Shown: positions 8,847 through 17,504, counted from the first letter of the stretch. The stretch is 64,000 bases of DNA from Bradyrhizobium sp. (GCF_027307225.1 NZ_DAHUXJ010000015.1:167695-231694); one strand, 5' to 3'. Numbers and translations are program-made. Notes: generated from the letters alone by a model not told the origin.

Positions 8847-9022
8847 GCTGCGAACCTATCCAGGAAGCGGCCGTGGAGCTCGTCCAACAACCGCTGCTCA
8901 CGCTCGATCCGGCTTCTGTACAGTTCTCGCTCCTCCTCGTCCTTCGCGCTCGCCAGCAGCAGGCGATAGTGGCCGATAACCTTCTTGCTGCCGCGGATTA
9001 GCAGGTCTCGAATATTGCTCAT
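8843..9022 (-). CDS. hypothetical small helical protein (59 aa)
   Basis: Starts at ATG 9022 and ends at TGA 8843. The product MSNIRDLLIRGSKKVIGHYR... continues as one charged amphipathic helix (KDEEERELYRSRIEREQRLL). Its start overlaps the upstream stop as ATGA and its stop overlaps the downstream start as GTGA. That perfect coupling on both sides is the main evidence for a real gene. The layout (basic residues plus HYR.LL) echoes its upstream neighbour, so the two may be distant paralogues. Confidence 0.65.
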   Translation of the reverse strand: MSNIRDLLIRGSKKVIGHYRLLLASAKDEEERELYRSRIEREQRLLDELHGRFLDRFAA

Positions 9023-9246
9023 GATGCCGCCCCCATGCTCGAGGAAGCCGACGATAAATCTTTCGGAAGGGGAAATGTCACCGGGAATGTCTCGGCAACC
9101 AGCGCATCGAGCGCGGCCTGCTCGTCGGCCATCCGTCGATCGATGAAATCGCGCTCAAGATCGGACAATTCCGTCCGGAGCAGCCTCCGATAACGATGGA
9201 TGTTGTTGCGATGGGTACGGATACGGGCCAAGTTTTGTTCGAACAT
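9019..9246 (-). CDS. hypothetical small helical protein (75 aa)
   Basis: From ATG 9246 (MFEQNLARIRTHRNNIHRYR) to TGA 9019, 75 residues, nearly all helical (RTELSDLERDFIDRRMADEQAALDALV split over two helices). It overlaps the next gene by ATGA. The frame is open upstream to 9585, but that part is the shadow of the 9281-9604 gene. It shares an RxxxIHRYRRLL / IGHYRLLL pattern with the 59-residue neighbour. Function unknown. Confidence 0.65.
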   Translation of the reverse strand: MFEQNLARIRTHRNNIHRYRRLLRTELSDLERDFIDRRMADEQAALDALVAETFPVTFPLPKDLSSASSSMGAAS

Positions 9247-9280
9247 CGTCGTCCCTCGTGATGATCGTACGGTCTGCGCG

Positions 9281-9604
9281 TCAGGCCGCCGCGCGGCGTT
9301 CGGTCGATCGGAGCCGCATGGGCTTGCCGCCAGGCGGTTGCCGGGGGCCGCCATCAAGCGCGCAAAGCGCCTCGAGGATCTCGTCGATGGTGACGGGCGC
9401 CTCAAGTCCTTCGGGCGCCCGCAGCGACGGGCAGGACGCGATCGCGGAGGCGTCGGAAGCCCATGAAGCCAGGATGGCGCGCTTCTCGGCAAGCGTGAGG
9501 CCCGGATGAGAGACCACCTCCCTCGGGTGCTCGAACCGGGTGCCGGGATGAAGGAGATAGTCGAAATCGAAAACGTTGTCGTCAAAAGCGGTCGTCGGCC
9601 GCAT
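9281..9604 (-). CDS. hypothetical protein (107 aa)
   Basis: Start chosen at ATG 9604 (MRPTTAFDDNVFDFDYLLHPG) because a GGAGG lies about 5 bases upstream. The frame extends to 9679 without such a site. The product has a FEHPREVV...LTLAEKRAILASWASDA segment, a helix pattern seen in many small rhizobial proteins, then VTIDEILEALCALD. It is likely the first gene of the chain that ends at 8535 (34-base gap to the next gene). Confidence 0.7.
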   Translation of the reverse strand: MRPTTAFDDNVFDFDYLLHPGTRFEHPREVVSHPGLTLAEKRAILASWASDASAIASCPSLRAPEGLEAPVTIDEILEALCALDGGPRQPPGGKPMRLRSTERRAAA

Positions 9605-9694
9605 GGCTGCCTCCAAATCTGAGACGAGTTTAAGGGGTGGCCGCGCAGGGGAGCCCCCGCGCGGCGTCGATCGATCCAAGGCGCCCGTGTCCGG

Positions 9695-10150
9695 TCAGGC
9701 GGCTCTGGATTCGATCTGGGTGACGTTGCTCGGGGCGGCGCCGTTGATCGCGATACGGCGCGGCTTCATCGCCTCGGGGATTTCCCGCTGCAAGTCGATG
9801 ACGAGCAGGCCGTTCTCGAAGCGGGCGCCCTTGACCTCGACGTGGTCGGCGAGCGTGAACTGGCGCTTGAAGTTGCGCGCCGAGATGCCGCGGTGCAGGA
9901 AGGTCTTGCCCTCCTTTTCGCTCTTCCGGCCCTCGAGGGTCAGGACATTCTGCTCGACCGTCAGTTCGACTTCATCCGGCTTGAATCCGGCGAGCGCGAC
10001 CGAGATCTGGAAGTTGTTCTCGTCGAGGCGTTCGATGTTGTAGGGGGGATAGCTCTCTTCGCCGACACGCTGGGCGGCTTCGGCGAGGTCGAACAAACGG
10101 TCGAATCCGATGGCCGACCGGAACAGGGGCGAAAAATCTACAGTGCGCAT
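9695..10150 (-). CDS. small heat shock protein, Hsp20/IbpA type
   Basis: A 151-residue holdase chaperone. The N-terminal arm contains VGFDRLF-like sequence (IGFDRLFDLAEAA), followed by the alpha-crystallin domain from about residue 38 (YNIERLDENNFQISVALAGF, DEVELTVEQNVLTLEG) and the ending FENGLLVIDLQREIPE, with PRRIAI as the C-terminal I-x-I/V-like anchor. The length is normal for rhizobial class A Hsp20. Heat control is shown by the ROSE-like leader immediately upstream (10151-10250) and by a CTTGAAA at 10286-10292 that could be the -35 of a heat-shock sigma promoter. Confidence 0.95.
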   Translation of the reverse strand: MRTVDFSPLFRSAIGFDRLFDLAEAAQRVGEESYPPYNIERLDENNFQISVALAGFKPDEVELTVEQNVLTLEGRKSEKEGKTFLHRGISARNFKRQFTLADHVEVKGARFENGLLVIDLQREIPEAMKPRRIAINGAAPSNVTQIESRAA

Positions 10151-10250
10151 AGCCAGATCCTCCTTAAGAGCAAAATGGTACGAGCGGCACCGGACACTAC
10201 CGGTGCCCGTCTCAAGTGGCGGGACCCTGACGGCATCCCGATCGCCTCAT
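10151..10250 (-). promoter_or_regulatory. ROSE-type RNA thermometer in the hsp20 leader
   Basis: The minus-strand leader ends TTTTGCTCTTAAGGAGGATC then CTGGCTATG. The UUGCUC stretch (10168-10174) can pair with the GGAGGA Shine-Dalgarno (10158-10163), the hallmark of ROSE elements that melt on heating. Upstream is a perfect 8-bp stem with 6-base loop (10186-10207) and another GC-rich hairpin further 5'. The order and sequence match rhizobial ROSE elements known from family knowledge. Confidence 0.85.
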
Positions 10251-10285
10251 GGCGACGCCGAAAAAATTTGTAAATCCGGAAAAAG

Positions 10286-10292
10286 TTTCAAG
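10286..10292 (-). promoter_or_regulatory. possible heat-shock sigma (RpoH) -35 element
   Basis: CTTGAAA on the minus strand, matching the RpoH -35 consensus and about 35 bases upstream of the ROSE element. A clear -10 was not found, so this is tentative. Confidence 0.4.
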
Positions 10293-10614
10293 GGGGGCGC
10301 CAAATTTTTTTGCCGAGAAACGGCTAGGGTTAACCCTTTGTGACCATTGGCCCCTGCCCCTGGGCGGGTGCAATAGCCAAGGCTTTAGTTCTTGTGGAGC
10401 GCCAATCTCGCCGTCTTACGCCGACCGCTGCGGCTTTTGCTCCGGACAGCCGCGTGCGCAGGGAGCCGGCGGAACGAAGCCCCATCGTGCTTGCGGGCTG
10501 ACGCGCGCGAACCATATAGCTCTTCCGCAGCACGGTCAGCGGTTCTTGGAGGCCGAACTCTGCTGGGCTTCGAAGGAAGGACCCAAAGGAACGGATGCGC
10601 GGTATAATCTGCAC
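10293..10614. other. intergenic stretch before dinB, no feature identified
   Basis: No coding signal on either strand that stands out from shadows. The dinB frame is open here from 10249, but the sequence does not resemble the family. I searched for a GTTC-N7-GTTC SOS box in front of dinB and did not find a perfect one. Confidence 0.4.
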
Positions 10615-11727
10615 ATGACGTCGCATCAGGGCCAGAACACTGCCGAAGTGCGAGACCGCAAGATCATCCATATCGACATGGATGCTTTCTACGCCTCGGT
10701 CGAGCAGCGGGACAATCCGGACCTGCGTGGCAAGCCGGTCGCCGTGGGCGGCTCGAAGGAGCGCGGTGTCGTCGCCGCTGCGAGCTACGAGGCACGCAAG
10801 CTCGGGGTTCGCTCGGCGATGCCCTCGGTAACAGCCAAGCGGCAATGCCCGGACCTGATCTTCGTAAAACCTCGCTTCGAGGTCTACAAAGAGGTCTCGC
10901 GACACATCCGGTCGATCTTCGCCGAGCATACGGAAATCATCGAGCCACTTTCGCTTGATGAGGCTTATCTGGATGTCACCGAGAACATCCAAGGCATCCC
11001 GATCGCGACAGAGATCGCGACCATGATCCGAGCGAAAATCCTGAGCGAGACGGGCCTGACCGCCTCCGCCGGCATCTCCTACAACAAGGTTCTGGCAAAG
11101 CTAGCCTCCGACCAACGCAAGCCGAACGGACAGTTTGTCATCACCCCGAAGATGGGTCCGAGCTTCGTTGAGGATCTAGCTGTCGGGAAATTCCATGGAA
11201 TCGGTCCGGCGACGACCGCCAAGATGAATGCCCTTGGCATCTTCACGGGCATGGATATGCGTAACCAGACGCTCGAGTTCATGGCCGCCAATTTCGGGAA
11301 GGCAGGAGCCTACTATTACTGGATCTCGCGGGGCATTGACGAGCGTCCTGTCCGCGCCAACCGGGTCCGAAAGTCTGTCGGCGCCGAAAGCACGTTTTCC
11401 CTTGATCTCGCCGACTATGATGCCCTGGCGGCGGAGCTACAGCCGCTGATCGAGAAGGTTTGGCATCACTGCGAGACGACGGGGGCACGAGGGCGGACGG
11501 CGACGCTCAAGGTGAAGTTCTCCGATTTCGAGCTGATCACCCGCAGCAGGTCGGTTACCCTCATCAACTCGGAAAGCGATCTCTCGAACTTGGCTCTCGA
11601 CCTGCTGAAGCAGCTGATGCCGCCGACACAGGCCATCCGGCTGATAGGTATCTCCGTTTCAGGATTTGCCGATCCTGAACCGGAGGATCAACTTCCGCTC
11701 ATGTTCGATGAAGCTGACGTTCGGTAA
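10615..11727 (+). CDS. dinB: DNA polymerase IV (Y-family translesion polymerase)
   Basis: About 370 residues from ATG 10615 (MTSHQGQNTAEVRDRKIIHI). The catalytic metal motif IHIDMDAFYASVEQRD and the second motif SLDEAYLDVT are intact, as are VAAASYEARKLGVRSAMP, SAGISYNKVLAKLASD and the helix-hairpin-helix GIGPATTAKM. The C-terminal little-finger domain is complete (KVKFSDFELITRSRS). The length is typical. It copies past DNA lesions. The frame extends 122 codons upstream without family-like sequence, so 10615 is preferred although no strong Shine-Dalgarno is seen. Confidence 0.95.
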   Translation: MTSHQGQNTAEVRDRKIIHIDMDAFYASVEQRDNPDLRGKPVAVGGSKERGVVAAASYEARKLGVRSAMPSVTAKRQCPDLIFVKPRFEVYKEVSRHIRSIFAEHTEIIEPLSLDEAYLDVTENIQGIPIATEIATMIRAKILSETGLTASAGISYNKVLAKLASDQRKPNGQFVITPKMGPSFVEDLAVGKFHGIGPATTAKMNALGIFTGMDMRNQTLEFMAANFGKAGAYYYWISRGIDERPVRANRVRKSVGAESTFSLDLADYDALAAELQPLIEKVWHHCETTGARGRTATLKVKFSDFELITRSRSVTLINSESDLSNLALDLLKQLMPPTQAIRLIGISVSGFADPEPEDQLPLMFDEADVR

Positions 11728-12209
11728 TGACCGCGTCTTCGGGCTAGCCATGCATTCCCTGGTCCCCGGCCGTTGAAGAGAACGCTGCCATCGGCGTTTG
11801 CGCACGCGACGTACCGCACGATGGATGTTGCATCAGTCCTACATCGTTGCACCAAGCGTCCCTCCACCGCATACCGGCGAATGGGTGGCCGAAGCGAAGC
11901 GGAGGCGGAAGGTTGGCACCCGCTGTCGGGGCAGTGATAGCGACGCCGGAACGGCGGGACCCGACAGCGAGTGCAGTTGCGAGACCGGTTAACAAGGCAC
12001 CCGGGCGACGGGCAGTGATAACGACGCCGCAAAGCGGCGGGCCCTTCGCCCGAGTGCCTCCGGCGAGCAACACCGAATGAGCGCGAGGAGCGAAGCCGCA
12101 AGGCCGAGACCCCCTTGGGGCTCGGTTCACGAGAGCCGGTCCGGCTTGCCGGACGCGCCCCTCAACATCGTTCACTCTACCTTCGGTTTAGAGATCGAAG
12201 GAGATGACG
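11728..12209. other. non-coding stretch with an imperfect direct repeat
   Basis: No convincing gene in 482 bases. It contains two related GC-rich blocks (11916-11974 and 11997-12057) described separately. The rest looks like degenerate intergenic DNA typical of islands. Confidence 0.5.
11916..12057. repeat. two imperfect direct repeat copies of about 60 bp
   Basis: Copy 1 (11916-11974) and copy 2 (11997-12057) share GGCACCCG, then GGGCAGTGATA-A/G-CGACGCCG, GCGGG-CCC and GCGAGTGC/CGAGTGC in the same order. Each copy contains a small inverted repeat around CGCCG...CGGCG. They may be remnants of a short mobile palindromic element. Confidence 0.5.
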
Positions 12210-12815
12210 CTATTCGCTCCGCGCCCGCCGCAAAGCAGCCGCAAGCTTCTCCTTCTGCTTCTCCCAACGAGCCTGCTCATCCTGGACCCGCTTTTCGACA
12301 GCCGCGCGGTCGGCCTCAATGGCGGCTGCCCGCGCATCATGATCGCGTTCAGCTCCATCGAAAGTAGCCTGGGCTTTAGCGACCGCCCTGCCACGCCGCT
12401 CGCGCTTCTTGGCCTCGGCGGCGAGCTCCGCCCGGCGTTTGGCTTCGTTCCGCTTCTGCTCCCGCTCAAAATCCAGTGCAGCTTTCCGGACAGCCTTTTC
12501 ACTGATTTTTGGAGGCGACCGCTTTTCAGCTTTCGGCCGACGCCTTTCGCTGCCACCTCGGGCTTCATCGCCGGTGGGCAGGTCGGAATGCTCTGCGAAG
12601 CGTCCGCTCGATCCCGCAGGCCGCCTGAGGATGACGCCCGGCTTTGACATCGTTGCGGCGACGACGTCCGGGTCGTCCGTCTCTCGGGCAACGCCCTGAT
12701 GAAAGAGGTTGCTACCCGCGCCCCAAGCCTCCAGGGCCGCCTTCATGGAGGGGGCTGCGATCGCGAGATCGAAGAAGCCAAGTGACGTCTGGTAAGTCTT
12801 GAGCTTCCTTGCCAT
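12210..12815 (-). CDS. hypothetical coiled-coil protein (TolA-like composition)
   Basis: A 201-residue protein. The N-terminal part (MARKLKTYQTSLGFFDLAIA, then AALEAWGAGSNLFHQGVA, and DDPDVVAATMSKPGVILRRP) looks like a small folded domain. From about residue 95 it is a long Ala/Glu/Lys/Arg-rich coiled coil, which is why such proteins are often labelled TolA-like. That label reflects composition only; no membrane anchor or TolA C-terminal domain is visible. Function unknown. Confidence 0.75.
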   Translation of the reverse strand: MARKLKTYQTSLGFFDLAIAAPSMKAALEAWGAGSNLFHQGVARETDDPDVVAATMSKPGVILRRPAGSSGRFAEHSDLPTGDEARGGSERRRPKAEKRSPPKISEKAVRKAALDFEREQKRNEAKRRAELAAEAKKRERRGRAVAKAQATFDGAERDHDARAAAIEADRAAVEKRVQDEQARWEKQKEKLAAALRRARSE

Positions 12816-13126
12816 TGATCCCGCGCGACGCCGTCGATCCGCCCACGACCATCAACGCCGACGGACGACCCATACTCCCAAGATGAACGCCAGCAACAGC
12901 GATCGGATCGGCGCCTCCGAGGTCGTCTGCAGCAACTGCGCGGAGAGACCCACTATGAATGAGCGCAGTTGTGTTTCAAATTGGTGTCGGCCGTCCCATG
13001 AGAAGCACTTCCGAGACCTGCCTGATCATTCGTCCGTCCTGAGACTCCCGTCATTGCCGAGGCTTCTTTCTCATCCATAGTGGCCTCCAAGAGCGCCCCG
13101 AGCAACGGCTCAAGGAGCTCTTTGTC
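12816..13126. other. intergenic stretch, no supported gene
   Basis: 311 bases between two minus-strand genes. Short open frames exist on both strands, but none has a ribosome site or recognisable sequence. It would carry the promoter of the 12210-12815 gene. Confidence 0.4.
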
Positions 13127-14074
13127 CTAAGCGGATCGACGTTGCGACTTTGCCGAGGATTTCTTCGCAGCTGCGGCCTTCTGCTTTTTGCCCTCGATCG
13201 GCATCAACATCTCTTTCTGACCCGCCGCCGCCTTCCGCGGCTTCTTGGATGCCTTGCCCGGAGACTCTTTTCCCGAAGACTTGGTCTTAGTTTCAGCGGC
13301 ACGTCCGCCGACGCTGCGCCGCAGCGCCTCCATCAGATCGACGACGTTGTCGCCCTTCGGCCGTTCCTTCGGCGTGATCGGCTTGCCCGCGCGCTTCTGG
13401 TTGATGAGATCCACTAACGCCGTCTCGTAGTGATCCTCGAACTTCTCGGGCTCAAACCTGCCTGACTTCTGATTCACGATGTGCTTGGCCAGATCGAGCA
13501 TGTCCTTGGTGACTTTGACGTCCTGAATTTCATCGAAATATTCGTCCGCGCTGCGCACTTCGTAGGGGTAGCGCAGCAGCGTGCCGACCAGCCCCTTGTC
13601 GAACGGCTCAAGCGCGATGATGTGCTCGCGATTGGTAAGCACGACGCGGCCGATCGCGACCTTGTTCATGTCACGGATTGTCTCGCGGATCACCGCGAAG
13701 GCGTCGTGGCCGACCTTGCCATCGGGACGCAGGTAGTACGGGCGGATCAGGTAGCGCGGATCAATCTCAGACTTGTCGACGAATTCATCTATATCGATGG
13801 TGCGCGTAGATTCCAGCGCGAGTTCCTCAAGCTCCTCCTTCGAGACCTCGATGAACTCATTGTTTTCAAGCGGGTAGCCCTTCACGATATCCTCGTTCAG
13901 CACTTCCTCCCCAGTGTCGGCGTCGACCTTCACGTACTTGATGCGGTGTCCGGTCTGCTTGTTGAGCTGATTGAACGAGATCTTCTCAGAATCAGAGGTG
14001 GCCGGATACAGCGCGACCGGACAGGTGACGAGCGAGAGGCGCAGAAAGCCTTTCCAATTGGCGCGCGGGGCCAT
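13127..14074 (-). CDS. ku: Ku protein of bacterial non-homologous end joining
   Basis: A 315-residue Ku homologue starting MAPRANWKGFLRLSLVTCPV. Family blocks include KISFNQLNKQTGHRIKYVKV, DEFVDKSEIDPRYL, RPYYLRPDG, AFAVIRETI and VGRVVLTNREH-like GRVVLTNREHIIAL, ending in EKFEDHYETALVDLI and RPKGDNVVDLMEALRRSVGG. The tail is Lys/Ala/Ser-rich, as in many rhizobial Ku proteins, and probably contacts DNA. Ku binds double-strand ends and recruits LigD. No ligD gene lies in this window. A remnant of a second Ku gene is at 20892-20933. Confidence 0.95.
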   Translation of the reverse strand: MAPRANWKGFLRLSLVTCPVALYPATSDSEKISFNQLNKQTGHRIKYVKVDADTGEEVLNEDIVKGYPLENNEFIEVSKEELEELALESTRTIDIDEFVDKSEIDPRYLIRPYYLRPDGKVGHDAFAVIRETIRDMNKVAIGRVVLTNREHIIALEPFDKGLVGTLLRYPYEVRSADEYFDEIQDVKVTKDMLDLAKHIVNQKSGRFEPEKFEDHYETALVDLINQKRAGKPITPKERPKGDNVVDLMEALRRSVGGRAAETKTKSSGKESPGKASKKPRKAAAGQKEMLMPIEGKKQKAAAAKKSSAKSQRRSA

Positions 14075-14190
14075 GCAAGCGGTACTCCGAAAACGGGACG
14101 GTTGGATTCAAGACGAATGGACGATCGAGGTTCCGACACCGCCGACGTCTTCACAACACGAAATTTTTGTCCCAGCCGGACTCGACATTT

Positions 14191-14205
14191 GTTCTTGTTA
14201 TGTTC
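14191..14205 (+). promoter_or_regulatory. LexA (SOS) box upstream of 14216
   Basis: Perfect GTTC-N7-GTTC (GTTCTTGTTATGTTC), the alphaproteobacterial LexA operator, ending 10 bases before the ATG at 14216. It could also affect the divergent Ku gene, whose start is about 117 bases away. Confidence 0.75.
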
Positions 14206-14215
14206 TAATCGTCCC

Positions 14216-14623
14216 ATGATGGACCGACCGGCCAGTTGGCGCATGCCTACAGTCAAACAGATGGAGAAGATGGGGACCGCTTTCGGCAGGAAGACCGCGC
14301 CCTCCCCGGCCCTGGCTCCGAATGACGACCTGCCGGCGGAATACTGGAAAGCGCTTCTCGAGGATGCTCCTTCGCATATCAGTCCATCCCGATCCTCCAT
14401 CGCCGCGCTGCGGCTGGACCAAATTCCCCGGCATCTTCTGAGAGTGGAGTGCCGGCGCTGCAGCCGGACTGTCGAGATACAGAAGGTGGACGCTATCCGC
14501 CTCTACGGCCAGCGCGCCGTCTGGAAGGACGTCGGGCAGCGCCTGTTGGACGATACCTGTACGCAGCGGACGGGCCGCCATGAGGAAGACGGCTGCTGGC
14601 CGTTCTACGATGCGGCGCCCTGA
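14216..14623 (+). CDS. hypothetical SOS-controlled protein with a C-terminal Cys cluster
   Basis: About 135 residues from ATG 14216 (MMDRPASWRMPTVKQMEKMG). Residues of about 85-135 contain a CRRC pair and two further cysteines (DDTC, DGCW), consistent with a zinc-binding fold; the segment LLRVECRRCSRTVEIQKVDA looks like a zinc ribbon. A perfect LexA box lies 10 bases upstream, leaving almost no leader. The frame is open far upstream, but that part is antisense to Ku. Function unknown; a DNA-damage role is inferred from the box. Confidence 0.75.
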   Translation: MMDRPASWRMPTVKQMEKMGTAFGRKTAPSPALAPNDDLPAEYWKALLEDAPSHISPSRSSIAALRLDQIPRHLLRVECRRCSRTVEIQKVDAIRLYGQRAVWKDVGQRLLDDTCTQRTGRHEEDGCWPFYDAAP

Positions 14624-14852
14624 AGGTCATCGGCAGAACGTACGAAATGTGAGCAGTGCATCACTGCAGCTCTAGTGTGGCGAAGCAGAAAGGCAAAAGG
14701 AGCGCAATCCACAGCAGCACTTCCAATACGGCCTGGTTATGATCCAAATGCATCTCGCCGCGATCTTCTGGGGAGAGCTCGTGAGATTGCCGCGGTCTTG
14801 CAAACGTTGCGGTCTATCATGACACGGGACTCGATAATAAGGCGGCGATCAT

Positions 14853-17504
14853 ATGGTCAATATCCGGACGTCGGTAATTGGGGGCCATCTCGCCTTTCAA
14901 ATGCGGCGTGCAGCAGCTGCGCGTGCAAACGAATGCGGCCTTCAAATCCTGACTCTCTCGCAACTCGCCGCCAGGCTCGCCAGCGGGTTTACCGCGCCAC
15001 TTGCGACGGAGGCACTCGACCTTGCGGTTCAGCGCGCACTCGCCGAGGGCGGCTTCCGCGAACTCGAGGCGGTGAGACACCTTCCGGGGATGAATCGAGC
15101 TGTTTCGCGGACGCTGCGAAAGGTCTGGGCAGCGGACATCGATTTCCACTCGAAAGCGCGATCGGGCCACGTTCGCCTCGCAGACCTCGCGCTGATCGAA
15201 GAACGCATCCGGCGATCGTTGCCAAGCGCGACATTGACGCCGCGAGATCTGCGCGCGGCAGCCCTCAAGCGGATTCATTACGCGAAGCGTGTGATCGGTC
15301 CGGTGACCATTGAAGGGCTTTCCTGGATCGCGCCGATTTGGCGATCTTTGGTGGAGGCGCTTTCGAAAGAGGTGCCTGTCGAATGGCATGCACCCGCGCA
15401 TGCCGAAACCGAGTGGTTTGCGGGACCCGTAGTGCGGCCGGAAGAACCCCGACCCGAGCGCGAAGGCTCCGCCGTATCCTGCGCCGATCCGCATCATGAG
15501 GTGGTCGAGAGCCTGCGCTGGGCACGACAGGCGATCGTGTCCGGCGCAGCAAAACCGCACGAGATCGCGATCACCTCGGCGGGCACCAAGCCTTGGGATG
15601 ATCATTTCTACGCGTTGGCCGCTGATGCTGGATTGAGATTGCATTTCGCCCACGGAATTCCCGCACTTTCGACGCGCGACGGTCAACGGTGCGGGGCGTT
15701 GGCTGACATCCTCCTGCATGGCTTGAACCAACAACGCATGCGTCGCCTGGCTTCGCTGTGTCGCGGCCAGCATGAACTTCTCGACGAGCTTCCTCAGCAG
15801 TGGATGGCTTCGATCCCGCGCGGCGCGACCTTGGCCCGCGTGGAGGATTGGCGACGCGCGATTTCCGCCATGGCGCTAAAAGACCCGTCCTTGGACGGCG
15901 CGCAAGCGGTCCTACCACTCGTCGAGGTGCTCACGAAGGGTATTTCGGCTGCAGAAGAAGCAGCCCGCCACTTTCTGCGCGGCCGCGCACTGCAGCTTTG
16001 GGAGGCGGCATTGCGGACAGCGCCGCCCGAGGCGATCGAGCTCTCCTTGCAGAATGCCCGACTTGAATCCGAAAATGACGCCGCTGATTCGATTGTCTGG
16101 TGTTCGGCGCGCGATCTTGCGGCCGCACCGCGAGCCCATGTCCGTCTGCTCGGCCTCACGAACCGGAATTGGCCTCGTCACGCGGGCAACGATTCCATTC
16201 TGCCCGATCATGTCGTCCCGTCGGACGAGTTTGACGTTGATCCCGTTGCCAAGTCCGATCGCAGACATTTTCGGGTCATCCTGGCAGCGGCCTCTCGCGA
16301 TATCGTGTTGTCGCGCAGCCGTCGAAGCGCGCAAGGTAGCCGGGTCGGTCGAAGCCCCCTGCTGCTGGACCGCCCCGAACAATCGCTCTCGAGGGCGCGC
16401 ATACCCGAACATGCCTGGAGCGAAGCGGACCGGCTGATGGCTCGCCCGGAGGACGCGGCCAAGATCGACCGGATGAGATCGGCTCATCTGTGTTGGCGCA
16501 ATTGGCACCTTGGACAACTGACCCGCAACGACGGCCAGTTCGACGCAGATCATCCGATTATCATCAAGGCAATCGAACGCGTGCAGTCCCCGACATCCTT
16601 GCAAAGACTGCTGCGGGATCCGCTTGGCTTCGTCTGGCGCTATGGACTCGGTTGGTCGACGCCCCAGGATCGAGAGCAGCCGCTTACAATGGCGCCTGCA
16701 GAGTTCGGAAAGCTAGTCCATGAATTGCTGCGCCGCGCGGTGGACTTGCTGGAGCCTCAACCGGGCTATGCGCGCGCGTCGGATGAAGAGATCGAGGACG
16801 CTCTGAAGGAAGCGACCCAAACCGTGCGCCAAGTCTGGCCACTCGAAGGACACGTGCCTCCAAGGCTATTGTGGAACAACACAGTCGACTTCGCGGCTTC
16901 CCTGGCGTTGGTAGGGCTGTTGCGCAAGGAGATCGCGGAGACTGGAACGCGCAGTTGGACCGAGGTCCCTTTCGGTCAACCCGAGGACTTCGCCGCCGAG
17001 CGGGAACTGCCTTGGGACCCAAGAATCCCCGTTGCCGTACCGGGCACGCCCGTAAAGCTGCGCGGCACCATCGATCGCCTGGACCTGCGAATGGACCATT
17101 CAGCGGTTCGCGTCACGGATTATAAAACAAGCGAAGCTCCCAGGAACGCCAACCGCATCGTGATCAACGGCGGAGCTGAGCTTCAACGCGCGCTGTACGG
17201 CCTCGCCTGCCGCCAATTGCTGGAGGAAGACCCGCAGATCGTCGCAAGACTCCTTTATCTGCGTGGCGAGCCTCTGGTTTTAAGGCTTCAAGATCTCAGT
17301 GCTGCGATCGAGCAGATTGCAGCTTTCATCAACGTCGCTGTCGCAATGCTCCGGCGTGGCGCCGCAGTGCCGGGACGGCTGTCGTTCGACATATCGAATG
17401 AACTGCGATTGGCGCTCCCGGCATCGCCCGGCTACGAAAGGCGCAAGCTCATAGCCTACAACAAGGCAAGTGAAAATATCGCCCGATTCTGGAGCGTACC
17501 ATGA
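14853..17504 (+). CDS. AddB-like PD-(D/E)XK nuclease protein
   Basis: An 883-residue protein. The C-terminal third carries a PD-(D/E)XK nuclease signature: LRGTIDRLDLRMD followed by VRVTDYKTS, with D and DYK as catalytic residues, after a GKLVHELLRRAVDLL helix. The N-terminal two thirds resemble an inactivated helicase scaffold of the AddB type; no Walker A is seen at the start (MVNIRTSVIGGHLAFQMRRA). The stop overlaps the start of the UvrD-like gene as ATGA, so the two products are probably subunits of one helicase-nuclease that processes double-strand breaks. It differs enough from standard AddB that the label is by analogy. Confidence 0.8.
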   Translation: MVNIRTSVIGGHLAFQMRRAAAARANECGLQILTLSQLAARLASGFTAPLATEALDLAVQRALAEGGFRELEAVRHLPGMNRAVSRTLRKVWAADIDFHSKARSGHVRLADLALIEERIRRSLPSATLTPRDLRAAALKRIHYAKRVIGPVTIEGLSWIAPIWRSLVEALSKEVPVEWHAPAHAETEWFAGPVVRPEEPRPEREGSAVSCADPHHEVVESLRWARQAIVSGAAKPHEIAITSAGTKPWDDHFYALAADAGLRLHFAHGIPALSTRDGQRCGALADILLHGLNQQRMRRLASLCRGQHELLDELPQQWMASIPRGATLARVEDWRRAISAMALKDPSLDGAQAVLPLVEVLTKGISAAEEAARHFLRGRALQLWEAALRTAPPEAIELSLQNARLESENDAADSIVWCSARDLAAAPRAHVRLLGLTNRNWPRHAGNDSILPDHVVPSDEFDVDPVAKSDRRHFRVILAAASRDIVLSRSRRSAQGSRVGRSPLLLDRPEQSLSRARIPEHAWSEADRLMARPEDAAKIDRMRSAHLCWRNWHLGQLTRNDGQFDADHPIIIKAIERVQSPTSLQRLLRDPLGFVWRYGLGWSTPQDREQPLTMAPAEFGKLVHELLRRAVDLLEPQPGYARASDEEIEDALKEATQTVRQVWPLEGHVPPRLLWNNTVDFAASLALVGLLRKEIAETGTRSWTEVPFGQPEDFAAERELPWDPRIPVAVPGTPVKLRGTIDRLDLRMDHSAVRVTDYKTSEAPRNANRIVINGGAELQRALYGLACRQLLEEDPQIVARLLYLRGEPLVLRLQDLSAAIEQIAAFINVAVAMLRRGAAVPGRLSFDISNELRLALPASPGYERRKLIAYNKASENIARFWSVP

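Noticed and set aside
10501..10614. Possible LexA box before dinB
   Set aside because: GAAC at 10508 is followed after 7 bases by CTCT, not GAAC, and the GTTC at 10388 also lacks a partner. Not a perfect site.
13481..14215. Upstream extension of the 14216 frame
   Set aside because: Antisense to Ku; the LexA box at 14191 and the ATG at 14216 define the real gene.
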